Origin: Saccopteryx bilineata
Taxonomy: Eukaryota; Chordata; Mammalia; Chiroptera; Emballonuridae
Length of the DNA: 64,000 bases
Assembly: GCF_036850765.1 (NCBI RefSeq)
Contig: NC_089493.1
Location: 297,592,349 to 297,656,348, forward strand
Reading direction: 5' to 3'
The notes under the pieces were generated by a model. It made no database searches, was not told where the DNA came from, and saw only the letters and a list, made by a program, of their open reading frames with translations. Shown piece by piece: positions 56,201-63,825 of the stretch (position 1 is the stretch's first letter; each line of letters opens with the position of its first letter). A program made the translations under genes and the position numbers.

Positions 56201-58886
56201 GGGAAGAGAGAGACAGAGAGGAAGGAGAGGGGGAGGGGTGGAGAAGCACAGGGGCGCCTCTCCTGTGTGCCCTGGCTGGGAATTGAACCCGGGACTTCCT
56301 CACGCCAGGCCGACATTCTACCACTGAGCCAACCGACCAGGGCCCATAGTTTTTTTTATAGTCCAGCCCTCCAACGGTCTGAGGGACAGTGAACTGGTCC
56401 CGTGTTAAAAGTTTGGGGACCCCTGAGGTAGCTCATTGATTAGAGCGTTCTCTGGATACGCTAAGGTTGAGGGTTCCATCCCAAGGTTTAACCCCTGGAC
56501 AGGTCACATACAAGAATCAACCAATGAATGCATAAATAAGGAACAACAAAAATCGATATTTCTTTCTCTCTCCCCCTTCTTCTTCCTTCCTCTCTCTCAC
56601 TCTAAAAATCAATAAATACATTTTAAAGAAAAAAAAATGTAAAGGAAGATTGAACAAAATGGAAAACATACCTTTTATAAGTGTGTGTGTGGGGGGTGTA
56701 GTCACTTTTTTACCCTCTCTGTTACAGGACAGGGTTAAAGAAAGTTTGTTATCAACCTTTAGCTTGGTGTTTGAGGAGTGTTGTATGTATCATTGCAGAT
56801 ACTGACTTGTGTTCTTTGGTCTTTGGAAGGGGCATTCCCTAAAAGCAAAAGACTTTGTTGACCTAGCCAATAACTTCCTTCTTCAGTGAAGTCCACATTA
56901 GACCTAAAAACAGTGAAGTCATGGTTTTCAGAGCCTCATAGCATCCCCTAAACTTGGGGAGCTTAGGGATCAAAGAAGATCCTTTTAAATTTTATGTGCT
57001 GTGGACATCTGACCTTAAAAAAAAAGTAAGATAAAGTCAAAATTGCCTGGTTATAAAAGTTACATAATAGGCGTTTTTTCAAATGAGATAAAGATGACCA
57101 ATTGACCTTTTGCTCAAAAAAGAAAATATAGAAATAAGCGCTATTAGATTTAAACTGCAGTGTTAGTGCTCTGAGGAGGACCAATCTAGAGGTGTCACTG
57201 CAAACTTCTGCTCCGCCCTAAGCAGAAGAGGCTCAGATACATGAACAAATCTCATTCTAACATTCCACCCAGAGGCAAAAGGAAAATCTTCAAAGGTCTG
57301 GACGAAGGGGAAACTTATGGGTATTTGATACCTAGTGAGTGTTCAACAAATGTTCACCCGTCATCCTTAAACTGATGTAGGAATGTCTAAAAGCAATTAG
57401 ACAAGTACTTCACAGCTGCCCTGTGGCAATCTGAGTAGGCTCCGTTTGTTACTCAAGAAAAGCTGCCGTTTTACTAGTCCGTGTAGAGAATGATGCGAAT
57501 CTGCACACCAGTGTTGTTGTTGTTGTTGTTGTAGGAAGCTTGGAGTGTCTGAAGTAGACTGTCGGCTCGTTTAGCAACTCTGTGTGAGGTAGACCGATAA
57601 CAAAGACTGGTCTCTGTGTGAATCCAGTCAGCAAATTTTCATCGAGCACCCCATTATTCGCTTCAGTGCCATCTGAGATGTTTTGGAAGAGGTCGGTGGT
57701 TCAGGCACCGGTCCTGCCCTCTCGTGTAGAGGGGAATAGAAACAACGAGATGTACACTGCTCACAACAGTGAGGGGATCAGGGACGGTGCAGACCCTCCA
57801 GTACTTTCAGCCTTCTGTCTAGTGCCTTCTCACCAGTGAAATAACAGTTGGTTTTGCCTCTCGTTTGTATCATCGAACAACTTTCTTTGACTTGTCATTT
57901 GCTTTTCTGATGTTCTTGTTTCATAAAAAAAAAAAAAAAAAAAAAAAATCTGCCTGACCAGGCAGTGGCGCAGTGGATAGAGCGTCGGACTGGGATGTGG
58001 AAGACCCAGGTTCGAGACCCCGAGGTCACCAGCTTGAGCGCGGGCTCATCTGGTTTGAACAAAAGCTCACCAGCTTGAACCCAAGGTCGCTGGCTCCAGC
58101 AAGGGGTCACTCGGTCTGCTGAAGGCCCACGGTCAAGGCACATATGAGAAAGCAATCAATGAACAACTAAGGTGTCACAATGAAAAACTAATGATTGATG
58201 CTTCTCATCTCTCTCCATTCCTGTCTGTCTGTCCCTGTCCCTGTCTATCCCTCTCTCTGACTCACTCTCTGTCTCTGTAAAAAAACAAAAAACAAACAAA
58301 CAAACAAAAAATCAAACTCTTATTTTTTTATTGCTTCGTATTCGTTTTGAAATATTCCTTAATTTCTGTGAGCAGTGTACGAGTAACTCTCTACAAGAAA
58401 GGAAGACGGAATGCCCTCAGGAGGGGGGGATGTGGAGGTTATCTCTGGCTGGGGACTAAGGAAGCTTTTTGAAGGGAGGGGAGTTTGAGATGAGTTTGGA
58501 CGGATCAGAAGGATCTGGACATATGAAGGCAGGAATTTCCCGTAAAGGAAAGGAAACACACAAGTCCCGGCTCTGGGGAAGAAGGGGAGCCAGGATGCCC
58601 TGATGTTAAGTGTGAGCTCGTCATACTAACAGTGTTAAAACCCACTGCCTTGGGTCTGGGAACCCCCCCTTTTGGTGACAGTTGCCAAATCTTATGTCTC
58701 CTGAAGGACGGGAACGACTTTGAGGAGCCCTACCAAGAGATGGAGTTTTTCATGCCTCAGCTGATCACGATCAAACTTGAAGTCCGGGAGCCCGCGATCG
58801 TCTTCGAGCCCTCTTTTGACGGCTGCTGGGAGCTAATACACAACTCTTTCTTGGAAATTATCAAGAACTCTGAGGGGATCCCCAAG
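34834..58886 (+). CDS. DNAH3: DNAH3, axonemal dynein heavy chain 3 (5' part, continues beyond window)
   Basis: Ten exons: 34834-34863, 35563-35670, 36934-37156, 41090-41162, 41835-42009, 44152-44341, 46436-46631, 51842-51967, 55169-55364 and 58707-58886. They join through GT-AG sites with matching phases into 1497 nt (499 codons) without a stop. DNAH3 is an inner-arm dynein motor of motile cilia and sperm tails, about 4,100 residues in human. This window holds only the N-terminal tail (stem); the AAA+ motor lies beyond. Identity rests on close matches to the human N-terminal region, e.g. [42 protein letters not shown] and [13 protein letters not shown]. It is divergently arranged with LDAF1 as in human. 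I did not find the next exon before 64000. The 10-codon first exon is my prediction from phase and splice signal. Two splice sites carry tandem repeats (39 bp at 46.2 kb, about 59 bp at 51.95 kb). Confidence 0.93.
35563..35670 (+). CDS. DNAH3: DNAH3 exon (Pro-rich N-terminus)
   Basis: Acceptor CAACCTCCCACAG, donor GTAGGC. It encodes a proline-rich segment with [11 protein letters not shown], ending IYK in phase 0. Confidence 0.82.
35996..36323 (-). mobile_element. SINE family B, antisense
   Basis: (TTTA)n start and head ending GCCTGGTCAGG. Flanking duplication AGCCATTGTCCTT on both sides. Confidence 0.94.
36408..36779 (+). mobile_element. SINE family A
   Basis: Complete copy with an A16 tail, ending 155 bp before the DNAH3 exon at 36934. 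Flanks AAGAATTTGTGG / AAGAATCTGCAA. Confidence 0.93.
36934..37156 (+). CDS. DNAH3: DNAH3 exon
   Basis: Acceptor CCTCCGTTGCAG, donor GTAACT. It encodes [16 protein letters not shown] and [16 protein letters not shown], starts in phase 0 and leaves one base. Confidence 0.93.
37205..37330 (+). mobile_element. MIR fragment
   Basis: GGTTCTAGACCCGGCTTCCC, then AACCTCAGAGAGCCTCC and TCATCTACCAAGTGGGAATG, fit the MIR core. Confidence 0.7.
37438..37818 (+). mobile_element. SINE family A with deleted head segment
   Basis: GGCCCTGGCTCAGTGGCAG lacks the CCGGTTGG part of the head, and TATTGGCAGCCAAGGCTC is duplicated in the body. Flanks TTAACAGTTTAAGG / AGTAACAGTTTAAAA. Confidence 0.92.
38305..38622 (-). 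mobile_element. SINE family B, antisense, with (ATGT)n start
   Basis: The tail region is a TATG repeat (38305-38340). Body and head are antisense and end at CTGTCTGGTCAGG. Confidence 0.88.
38633..38655 (+). repeat. (GT)n microsatellite
   Basis: GT dinucleotide run just after the SINE. Confidence 0.95.
38879..39240 (+). mobile_element. SINE family B
   Basis: Complete copy with head GCCTGATCAGTGGTGGCAC and an A-rich tail. Flanks ATATTATTATGTTGTTG / ATATTAGTGTGTTGTTA. Confidence 0.94.
39241..39585. other. DNAH3 intron, AT-rich
   Basis: No feature recognised. The AT-rich sequence includes a local duplication of TTGCAAATGATAC. Confidence 0.5.
39588..40856 (+). repeat. 1.27-kb (GGAT/GGGT)n tetranucleotide array
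   Basis: Composed of GGAT, GGGT, GAGT and related 4-bp units, with larger duplicated blocks (for example the GGATATGGGTGGAT block recurs near 40080, 40178 and 40290). The 432-codon antisense frame of Pro/His/Ser/Thr/Ile is an artefact. Confidence 0.98.
40860..40995 (-). mobile_element. MIR element
   Basis: CATTTCACAGCTGGGTGAG, then CAGGGTCACACAGGTATTTA and GTGAAACTGGAGCC. Confidence 0.8.
41090..41162 (+). CDS. DNAH3: DNAH3 exon (basic segment)
   Basis: Acceptor TCTCCATTATTCTAG, donor GTAAGG. It encodes a lysine-rich stretch ([18 protein letters not shown]) and ends with two bases of an Arg codon. Confidence 0.88.
41352..41690 (+). mobile_element. SINE family B
   Basis: Head GCCTGATCAGGTGGTGGCTC through an AATTAATC tail. 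Flanks ACAATTAG / ACAATTGAG. Confidence 0.92.
41835..42009 (+). CDS. DNAH3: DNAH3 exon (Ser/Thr- and Glu-rich)
   Basis: Acceptor TCTCTTTTTTCAG, donor GTACAT. It encodes [28 protein letters not shown] and ends in DLE, phase 0. It is probably disordered. Confidence 0.88.
42139..42322 (+). mobile_element. Ves-like SINE
   Basis: GGCCAGAGATAGCTCGGCTG head, GTTCGAGTCCTGGTCAGGG B box, GATTGATGTTTCTGACTCTC body and an A-rich tail. Flanking duplication TAAAATACC. Confidence 0.88.
42371..42411 (+). repeat. (GT)n microsatellite
   Basis: GT run with two CT interruptions. Confidence 0.95.
42412..43784. other. DNAH3 intron with MIR-like fragment
   Basis: A minus-strand MIR-like stretch lies at about 43035-43160 (CTCAGGGTTACACAGTCAGG, AAAGCTGGAACTGAGACC). 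Nothing else recognised. Confidence 0.55.
43785..43955 (-). mobile_element. SINE, short antisense form
   Basis: (GA)n, then CATATGTGCCTTGACCAGAC and antisense B and A boxes ending GCGCCACCGGAGTCA. It looks like the reverse of the short family B. Confidence 0.85.
44152..44341 (+). CDS. DNAH3: DNAH3 exon (RKDMIAPE)
   Basis: Acceptor TTTGTGTGTGGAAG has a weak pyrimidine tract; donor GTGAGG. It encodes [20 protein letters not shown] and [11 protein letters not shown]. Phase 0 in, one base left. Confidence 0.93.
44617..44995 (-). mobile_element. SINE family A, antisense, within an old MER5-like element
   Basis: Antisense copy ending CCGGCCAGGGC. Flanks CAAGTTCCTGAATTCCT / CAGGTTCTGCATTTCTA. The surrounding GGCTCCCAGGTGAGGCAACA looks MER5-like. 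Confidence 0.92.
45050..46200. other. DNAH3 intron, nothing recognised
   Basis: Short open frames without recognisable domains. No exon signal fits the DNAH3 phases. Confidence 0.5.
46207..46412 (+). repeat. 39-bp minisatellite abutting a DNAH3 acceptor
   Basis: About 5.3 copies of a unit with GCGTGAGCGCAGCGTGCTCG and GGGTCCCCGCGCACTGACC, spaced 39-40 bp (GCGTGAG at 46213, 46253, 46292, 46331 and 46371). The array ends 24 bp before the exon at 46436. Confidence 0.95.
46436..46631 (+). CDS. DNAH3: DNAH3 exon ([16 protein letters not shown])
   Basis: Acceptor CCTGTTGGTTCTAG, donor GTAAGC. It encodes [30 protein letters not shown] and LEELWFSE, with strong identity to human DNAH3. Phases 1 in, 2 out. 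Confidence 0.96.
46900..47560. other. DNAH3 intron with (TG)n(TA)n
   Basis: (TG)n followed by (TA)n at 47214-47275. A degraded element with repeated CACGAGCAAATTGAGTCCC / CGAGCGGATG motifs may surround it; not assigned. Confidence 0.6.
47963..48358 (+). mobile_element. SINE family B
   Basis: Complete copy with repeated GGTCACTGACTTGAGCA body units and an (AAAT)n tail. Flanks GAGAATATTTTCACC / TAGAATATTTTTATC. Confidence 0.94.
48955..49165 (+). mobile_element. MIR element
   Basis: GACTGCCTGGGTTCTGGTTG, GTAAGATGGGAATGATAACA, GGGGTTGTTGGGTACAG and TTAGAACAGTGCTGGGCA follow the MIR consensus in order. Confidence 0.88.
49170..50340. other. DNAH3 intron, nothing recognised
   Basis: Contains a poly(A) stretch at 49201-49217 and T-rich material near 49540. 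No supported gene. Confidence 0.5.
50341..51403 (+). repeat. 33-bp minisatellite, about 32 copies
   Basis: The unit is GGTGTGTCCCGGTGCACCTG plus TCAGAGGGG(G/C)(G/C)(T/C)A, period 33 with short copies. Because 33 is a multiple of three and the unit lacks stops, both strands show frames of up to about 250 codons; these are not genes. Units in the right third carry TCCTGG instead of TCCCGG. Confidence 0.97.
51842..51967 (+). CDS. DNAH3: DNAH3 exon whose 3' splice-donor end is tandemly repeated
   Basis: Acceptor TTTCTCTCGGCAG. It encodes [33 protein letters not shown] and ends CTCAACAA followed by the donor GTCAGT. Phase 2 joins G-TGG-ATC of the next exon, giving [11 protein letters not shown] as in human. 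The final CAGGTCCTTCTCAACAA and donor seed the adjoining array. Confidence 0.93.
51951..53535 (+). repeat. About 59-bp minisatellite made of a DNAH3 exon end and splice donor, 27 copies
   Basis: The first copy is the real exon end. Each unit is AGGTCCTTCTCAACAA|GTCAGTGTCC, a C-rich tract, GTCACCCAG, then GGTGGGCC. I counted 27 AGGTCCTTCTCAACAAGTCA cores spaced 52-65 bp, mostly 59-60. All three plus-strand frames stay open across it because the unit has no stop codons. Homopolymer C lengths vary between units. Confidence 0.96.
53536..54040. other. DNAH3 intron, nothing recognised
   Basis: C-rich sequence following the array, no exon. Confidence 0.5.
54043..54412 (-). mobile_element. SINE family A, antisense
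   Basis: Antisense copy with head ending CAACCAGCCAGG. Flanks TTGCCCTTGGAGTTTTT / TGGCCCCTTGGGCTTTTA. Confidence 0.9.
54413..55168. other. DNAH3 intron, nothing recognised
   Basis: No repeat family recognised. The 55169 acceptor ends it (GGAATTTGCAG). Confidence 0.5.
55169..55364 (+). CDS. DNAH3: DNAH3 exon (WIPTCAQLF)
   Basis: Acceptor CCTGGAATTTGCAG, donor GTAGGT. It encodes [36 protein letters not shown] and [12 protein letters not shown]. Phase 2 in, 0 out. Confidence 0.96.
55655..56425 (+). mobile_element. Non-autonomous hAT element with nested SINE
   Basis: Ends CAGGGGTCCCCAAGCT and GTTTGGGGACCCCTG, with target duplication GGGTAGCT / AGGTAGCT. The interior without the SINE is about 370 bp and non-coding. 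Same family as 12873-13051. Confidence 0.9.
55943..56343 (-). mobile_element. SINE family A inside the hAT element
   Basis: Antisense copy with a duplicated CACCAGGGGGCGA(C/T)GCTCTGCC segment. Flanking duplication CATAGTTTT. Confidence 0.92.
56650..57750. other. DNAH3 intron, nothing firmly recognised
   Basis: Contains a (TTG)n run at 57513-57532. No exon. Confidence 0.5.
57755..58377 (+). mobile_element. Mariner-type non-autonomous element with nested SINE
   Basis: Inverted ends CACTGCTCACAACAGTGAGG and TTAATTTCTGTGAGCAGTG, flanked by TA on both sides (57753-57754 and 58378-58379). The ends match the 77-bp palindrome at 30072. No transposase frame remains. Confidence 0.8.
57949..58310 (+). 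mobile_element. SINE family B inside the mariner-type element
   Basis: Near-consensus copy with head GCCTGACCAGGCAGTGGCGC and an (AAAC)n tail, preceded by an A24 run at 57926-57948. Confidence 0.93.
58707..58886 (+). CDS. DNAH3: DNAH3 exon ([13 protein letters not shown])
   Basis: Acceptor ATGTCTCCTGAAG, donor GTGAAG. It encodes [33 protein letters not shown] and SEGIPK: 60 codons, phase 0 to 0. Confidence 0.96.
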
Positions 58887-59269
58887 GTGAAGTATTCACT
58901 TAACCACGCTTGTACCTTTTTTTTTTTTTCTTATTGCAAAAATAGGTGTAAAATGGCTATTTATACGAGATGTCCAGTCAGGAGCGTTTCACTTTGGGAG
59001 ATCTATCCTGCATACACTCCCCTTGACCCCAGAGAGAGGGTTTGGATCATAAAGAAATGTCCATGCATCCCAGAACTGTGCTTCTAACAAGAGCGTTAAG
59101 ACTTACTTTGTAGGAGAGAGTAGCCTTCCCCCTCACGATACCACCCTCCAAAGGGAAGGTGTGTCCCAAGCTGTATCCATCCTGGGTGACAATTCATGGT
59201 GGAGCAATTGCCATGAACTTGCCCAGAGTCTTCATAAAACTGCATCTGATTTAGCTCTTGAAGTTTCAT

Positions 59270-59476
59270 ATTTTTTGTGTGTATTTTTCTGAAGACAGAC
59301 TCCCACATGCACCCAACCAGGATCCACCTGGCACGCCCACCAGGGGGTGATGCTCTGCCCATCTGGGGCGTTGCTCTGTTGCAACCAGAGCCATTCTAGC
59401 GCCTGAGGCGGAGGCCATGGAGCCATCCTCAGCGCCCCGGCCAACTTTGCTCCAATGGAGCCTCGGCTGCGGGAGG

Positions 59477-59518
<42 letters not shown>

Positions 59519-59638
59519 GGAGAGGGGGAAGGGTGGAGAAGCAGATGGGTGCTTCTCCTGTGTACCCTGTCTGGGAATCGAACCTGGGACTTCCACACAC
59601 TGGGCTGACACTCTACCACTGAGCCAGCCAGCCAGGGC
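59270..59638 (-). mobile_element. SINE family A, antisense
   Basis: Antisense copy with an internal (GA)n at 59480-59514. Flanks TTTCATATTTTTT / CCTCATATGTTTTTT. Confidence 0.92.
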
Positions 59639-59639
59639 C

Positions 59640-60845
59640 TCATATGTTTTTTCCTTTGTTTAACGACCGTAGGTGCCCAGGGGAGAGTGCAGCCTCCCAT
59701 CCTGGCCCAAGTCCTTTTCAGTCTCCACTCCCGGGTGGCATTACCCAGTCAGCTTCCTGACATTTGTGGTAACTGAGTCTTAGGACTAGGCCAGGTCCCC
59801 CACATGAGTGTGAGTGACCCCTTTGTGTGCCATCTTCTCTTTCCCTCTGGCGGTTGGCGTGGCCAAGGGGGTCGGTGTCCAGGGCCACACCGGAAAGGGA
59901 CCTAGGAGGTGTTGCTCTCCCCGACACTCCTGACCAGGCATTGTGGGTGATGCGTGGATGCTCTTGAGCGTTGTTCTCTCTGCGGTTCTGTACAGAGGGG
60001 CCTGGTTCTCCGAGCTCAAGATGCGAGCTGGGGTTGTAGGTTGTAGGGCAGCACGTGAAACCAATGCCCCAGTGGGCTTCCCTCTAAATTTTGGGTTTTG
60101 AACCCGACCCAACCGGGTTAACAAGAAGCCTGGGTGGGCGTGTGAAGGGGAAAGAGAGAGCAGGCTGCTCTCCTGCCACCGGTGTCCCGAGGGAGGACGT
60201 GAGAAGGTAGACCCTGCACTGTGGAAGGATGAGCGTGAAGCTTGGGGACAGACACAGCGCCCACTGCCACATCGCCTGAGCTCACCTCCCGGGCTGTTGG
60301 GTCGCAGTGTTTGGGAGCACGCAGGCTGGCAGAGCCCAGGGCTCACGTGGCTGCTGTGGCCCAGAGCCCAGTAGGAGCCGGGAGGGTCCGCAGGATGTCA
60401 CGGTGAGAAGACACAGCCACAGGTCGTCGTGGGCACCACGTTTGAAAGCTCGGCCCAAGGGAATGCCGGTGACTCTACCAAACGGGGGTGGGTGGGGGGA
60501 GCAGCCCAGGCTCGAAGTTCTCGGTCTAAAGACGCTCGCAACTGTGTTTCCTGCCCCCAAACGACCCGGACTGTTCTTTACCTCTGAACTCGGTAGTGAC
60601 GGTTTAAAAGTTCTTCAGGTGGAATATCTAAGAAAAATATCTAAGAAAGGCAACAAGTAGACAGTACTCCCTGTCCCTGCCAGTCTGGCCACACTTATGG
60701 TTAAGCATGAATTTTAAAGGTTAGAAAAAAGTCAGCGTGAGATGTTTGATAATAGCTCTCAATGTGCAGAAGAAAAGCATATCTGAGAGAAAGTCACTAA
60801 GAGAAACCAAAGCAAATTTTAGAAAGTATTTATCTTAATAAGAAA
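59640..60845. other. DNAH3 intron, nothing recognised
   Basis: Overlapping open frames on both strands (up to 186 codons at 59786-60346, minus) show no domain and no splice logic. Confidence 0.5.
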
Positions 60846-60849
60846 CAAG

Positions 60850-62010
60850 ATTGAGGGGGTTATGGACAAGATGGCAGTGTAGGAAATACTAAAATCCTCC
60901 CACAAACACATCAGAATTACAACTAAACTGCAGAACAACCATCATCCAGAACCATCCGAAATCCAGCCGAACTGAAGTCCTATAATTAAGGATATACAGA
61001 AGAAGCCACAGGACTGGAAGGAGGGACAGAGACATGGAACAGGCTGGTCCTACACCCATATTTGTTGGGTAAAAATCGGGAGGGATGTTGTGGATGCAAA
61101 GGTTCCACCTTAACAACAAACAAGCAAACAATCCAATTAAAAAATGGGGAGAGGACCTGAACAGACGTCCCTCCCAAGAGGACATACAAGTGGCCAACAG
61201 GGATACGAAAAGATGCTCATCTTCACTAGCTGTGCGAGAAATGCAAATCAAAACTACAGTGAGATACCACCTCACACCTGTTAGGCTGGCTGTTATCAAC
61301 AAGACAGGTCTTAACAGGTGTTGGAGAGGCTGTGGGGAAACAGGAACCCTCACTCACTGCTGGTGAATGTGAACTGGCACAGCCATTATGGAAGACAGTA
61401 TGGTGGTTCCTCAAAAAATTAAGAATAGAATTACCATATGACCCAGCAATCCCTCTATTAGCTGTCTACCCCCAAAACTTGAAAACACTGGTATGCAAAG
61501 ACACACGCACCCCCATGTTCATTGCAGCATTGTTCACAGTGGCCAAGACAGGGAAACAACCCAAGTTCCCTGATAGAGACTGGATGAAGAAGAGGTGGGA
61601 CATATATACAAGGGAACACTACTCAGCCGTAAGAAATGATGACATATTTTCATTTATGACAACATGGATGGACCGTGAGAACATTCTACTAAGTGAAATA
61701 AGTAAATCAGAGAAAGCTAAGAACTATATAATTTTTCACACATAGGTGGGGTATAAAATAAAGACTCATGGACACAGATAAAAGTGAGGTGGTTACCTGG
61801 AAGAGGGCAAGAGCAGAGGGGAGTTACGAGGGACAAATACACGGTGACAGAAAATGATGTGACTTTGGGTGACGGGCTCACAGCATAATCCACGGTTCAA
61901 ATGCTATAGAGATGTTCACCTGAAACCTATGATCTCTTACTGATCGATGTCACCGCATTAAATTAAATTTTCAAGATAAAATTATTTTTAAAAAAGAAAG
62001 AAAAAGGAAA
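60850..62010 (+). mobile_element. LINE-1 with large internal deletion
   Basis: The left 230 bp carries L1 5' UTR hallmarks (GGACAAGATGGCAGTGTAGG). From about 61085 the sequence is the last part of ORF2: WGEDLNRRP, LPYDPAIPLLAVYP, FIAALFTVAKTG, SEISKSEKAKN. A 3' UTR and A-rich end follow. Roughly the whole of ORF1 and most of ORF2 are missing. The ORF2 remnant itself has stops. Confidence 0.88.
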
Positions 62011-62567
62011 TTAAAAAATACGAGGAGGATGAGGGCGCTGTCCTGATTTCCTACAGATTGAAATAAAAAGATGTCCCTGAGAGGCGTAGGGAAATCGACA
62101 CAGGCCGCGTTAAAAGAAGTGTTTTCTGAAACTCAGACCTTAGAGATAAGCAGCATGTCCATCAGCGTTAGCCGGCATTATGTTTACAGTCAGAAATATT
62201 ATTTTTACATTCGTATTTATTTATAATCAGAAATACACAGCTATATCTACGTTACTTCAGGAAGAGCGGTTCAGGCCAGTGTCTCTCTCTCCCGGTGGGA
62301 GAATCTTCCTCACTCCGAGTGCCAGGACCCTGCCAGGCTGGACGTGGCCGGCCTGCACACCGAGGACGAGGACAAGGACAAGGACAGCGAGTCCAGGACC
62401 AGAGGTCCTGGGAGAGAAGAGCGCGTCACGCAGCTGAGCAGGACACGGTGCTGTCGCTCTGCAGCTCGGGGTGACGGGCGGCTCAGCGGCCGTGTGGGGA
62501 GAACCAGCCATGCCCACGGGCAACAAGACGAGCTGCTTCCTCTTTCCGTTGGAGACGTCTTCCCGAG

Positions 62568-62868
62568 GGACCATCCACTTCCCCGCCCACGTGTGTCCGC
62601 TGCCAGACCATCCACTTCCCCGCCCACGTGTGTCCGCTGCGAGACCATCCACTTCCCCGCCCACGTGTGTCCGCTGCCGGACCATCCACTTCCCCGCCCA
62701 CGTGTGTCCGCTGCCGGACCATCCACTTCCCCGCCCACGTGTGTCTGCTGCGAGACCATCCACTTCCCCGCCCACGTGTGTCTGCTGCCGGACCATCCAC
62801 TTCCCCGCCCATGTGTGTCCGCTGCCAGACCATCCACTTCCCCGCCCACGTGTGTCCGCTGCGTGGCC
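62568..62868 (+). repeat. 37-bp minisatellite, about 8 copies
   Basis: The unit is GACCATCCACTTCCCCGCCC plus ACGTGTGTCCGCTGCCG. Copies differ at CCG/CGA/CCA before GACC and at TCC/TCT. Each holds a CCACGTGTG E-box. Confidence 0.95.
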
Positions 62869-63369
62869 TGGACGCAGCCCCCGTCGCGCCATCCGAGACC
62901 CTTTCATCCCCCGCGCTTGACCCGTGCCAGAGGCTCCGTCTCCTGGCTTTCAGCCTCCGGCCACAGCAGAGACCTCCCACCTGGTTCGACACCTCCGGGT
63001 GGACGGCAGAGGAGGGCACAGGTCACGGGCAGTTGCTGCCTCCCTGTCCCCGTCATCCCCTCAAGAACCCGTGCCTGGTGTGACGAGGGCAGCACTCTGA
63101 AGCCCCTGCTGACCCCGAGCCCCGCCCAGTTCCTCGTGGACAGGGCAGGGGAGGGCAGCGGGTCCCGGCAGGGGTGGTGCTGCCTCCAGGGGTCGCCCCC
63201 GCGAGCCCGTGTCTAAGAGGTGTGCGTGCACATCATCCACTGGTCGGTCGGAGCATCGGGGTTTTCAGACGGATACTGGGAGAGCCTCAGCATCCTCACA
63301 CCCTAGCTCCATTTTTCCCCCCTTCCTTCCGGAGCTGAGAGAAGAATCTAGGATGTCTCTCCTTTTTTA

Positions 63370-63440
63370 CAGAAAACGCAAGTCCAGAGAGCGGTGACTT
63401 CCTTAAGGTCACCTCGTGAGTGTCAGAGTCAGGATGGGAA
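63370..63440 (-). mobile_element. MIR fragment
   Basis: CAGAAAACGCAAGTCCAGAG, CCTTAAGGTCACCTCGTGAG and GTCAGAGTCAGGATGG fit the reversed MIR core. Confidence 0.6.
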
Positions 63441-63509
63441 GCCACCTCTTAGTAGCTTTTCCTGAGAGGGAAGGTGATGGGAGGTGGTGGGGTCCCTGAC
63501 GTTCTAAGG

Positions 63510-63825
63510 CAGGGGTCGGGAACCCATGGCTCGCGAGCCAGATGTGGCTCTTTTGATGGCTGCATCTGGCTCGCAGACAAATCTTTAATAAAAAAAAAAT
63601 AACGTTAAAAATATAAAACATTCTCACGTATTACAATCCATTCATTTCCTACCGCTCCTGTTCATGGTTGCGGGTGGAGCCAATCACAGCTGTCCTCCGG
63701 GACAACACCACATTTTTATTGGATAATGCGTCATGTACACGGGTCGTTGTATGGCTCTCACAGAATTACATTGTAAAATATGTGCCGTTCATGGCTCTCT
63801 CAGCCAGAGAGGTTCCCGACTCCTG
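63510..63825 (+). mobile_element. SPIN-type non-autonomous hAT transposon
   Basis: 316 bp bounded by CAGGGGTCGGGAACC and GGTTCCCGACTCCTG. The interior GGCTCGCGAGCCAGATGTGG, CTTTTGATGGCTGCATCTGG and ATTTTTATTGGATAATGCGT matches SPIN as I know it. Flanks TTCTAAGG / CTCTAATG are a diverged 8-bp duplication. Confidence 0.93.

Larger units (their letters stand above)
55636..56640 (+). mobile_element. Ves-like SINE split by a hAT element
   Basis: Head start CTCTGGCAGGGTAGCT up to 55654. It continues at 56426 with AGGTAGCTCATTGATTAGAG, then ACAAGAATCAACCAATGAAT and a CT-rich body, to an A-rich tail near 56640. The insert lies exactly in the A box. Confidence 0.85.

Noticed and set aside
59786..60346. 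186-codon minus-strand frame
   Set aside because: No domain, intronic in DNAH3, codon content unremarkable.
62257..63216. Frames of 150-290 codons around the 37-bp array
   Set aside because: Driven by the repeat and high GC; no recognisable protein.
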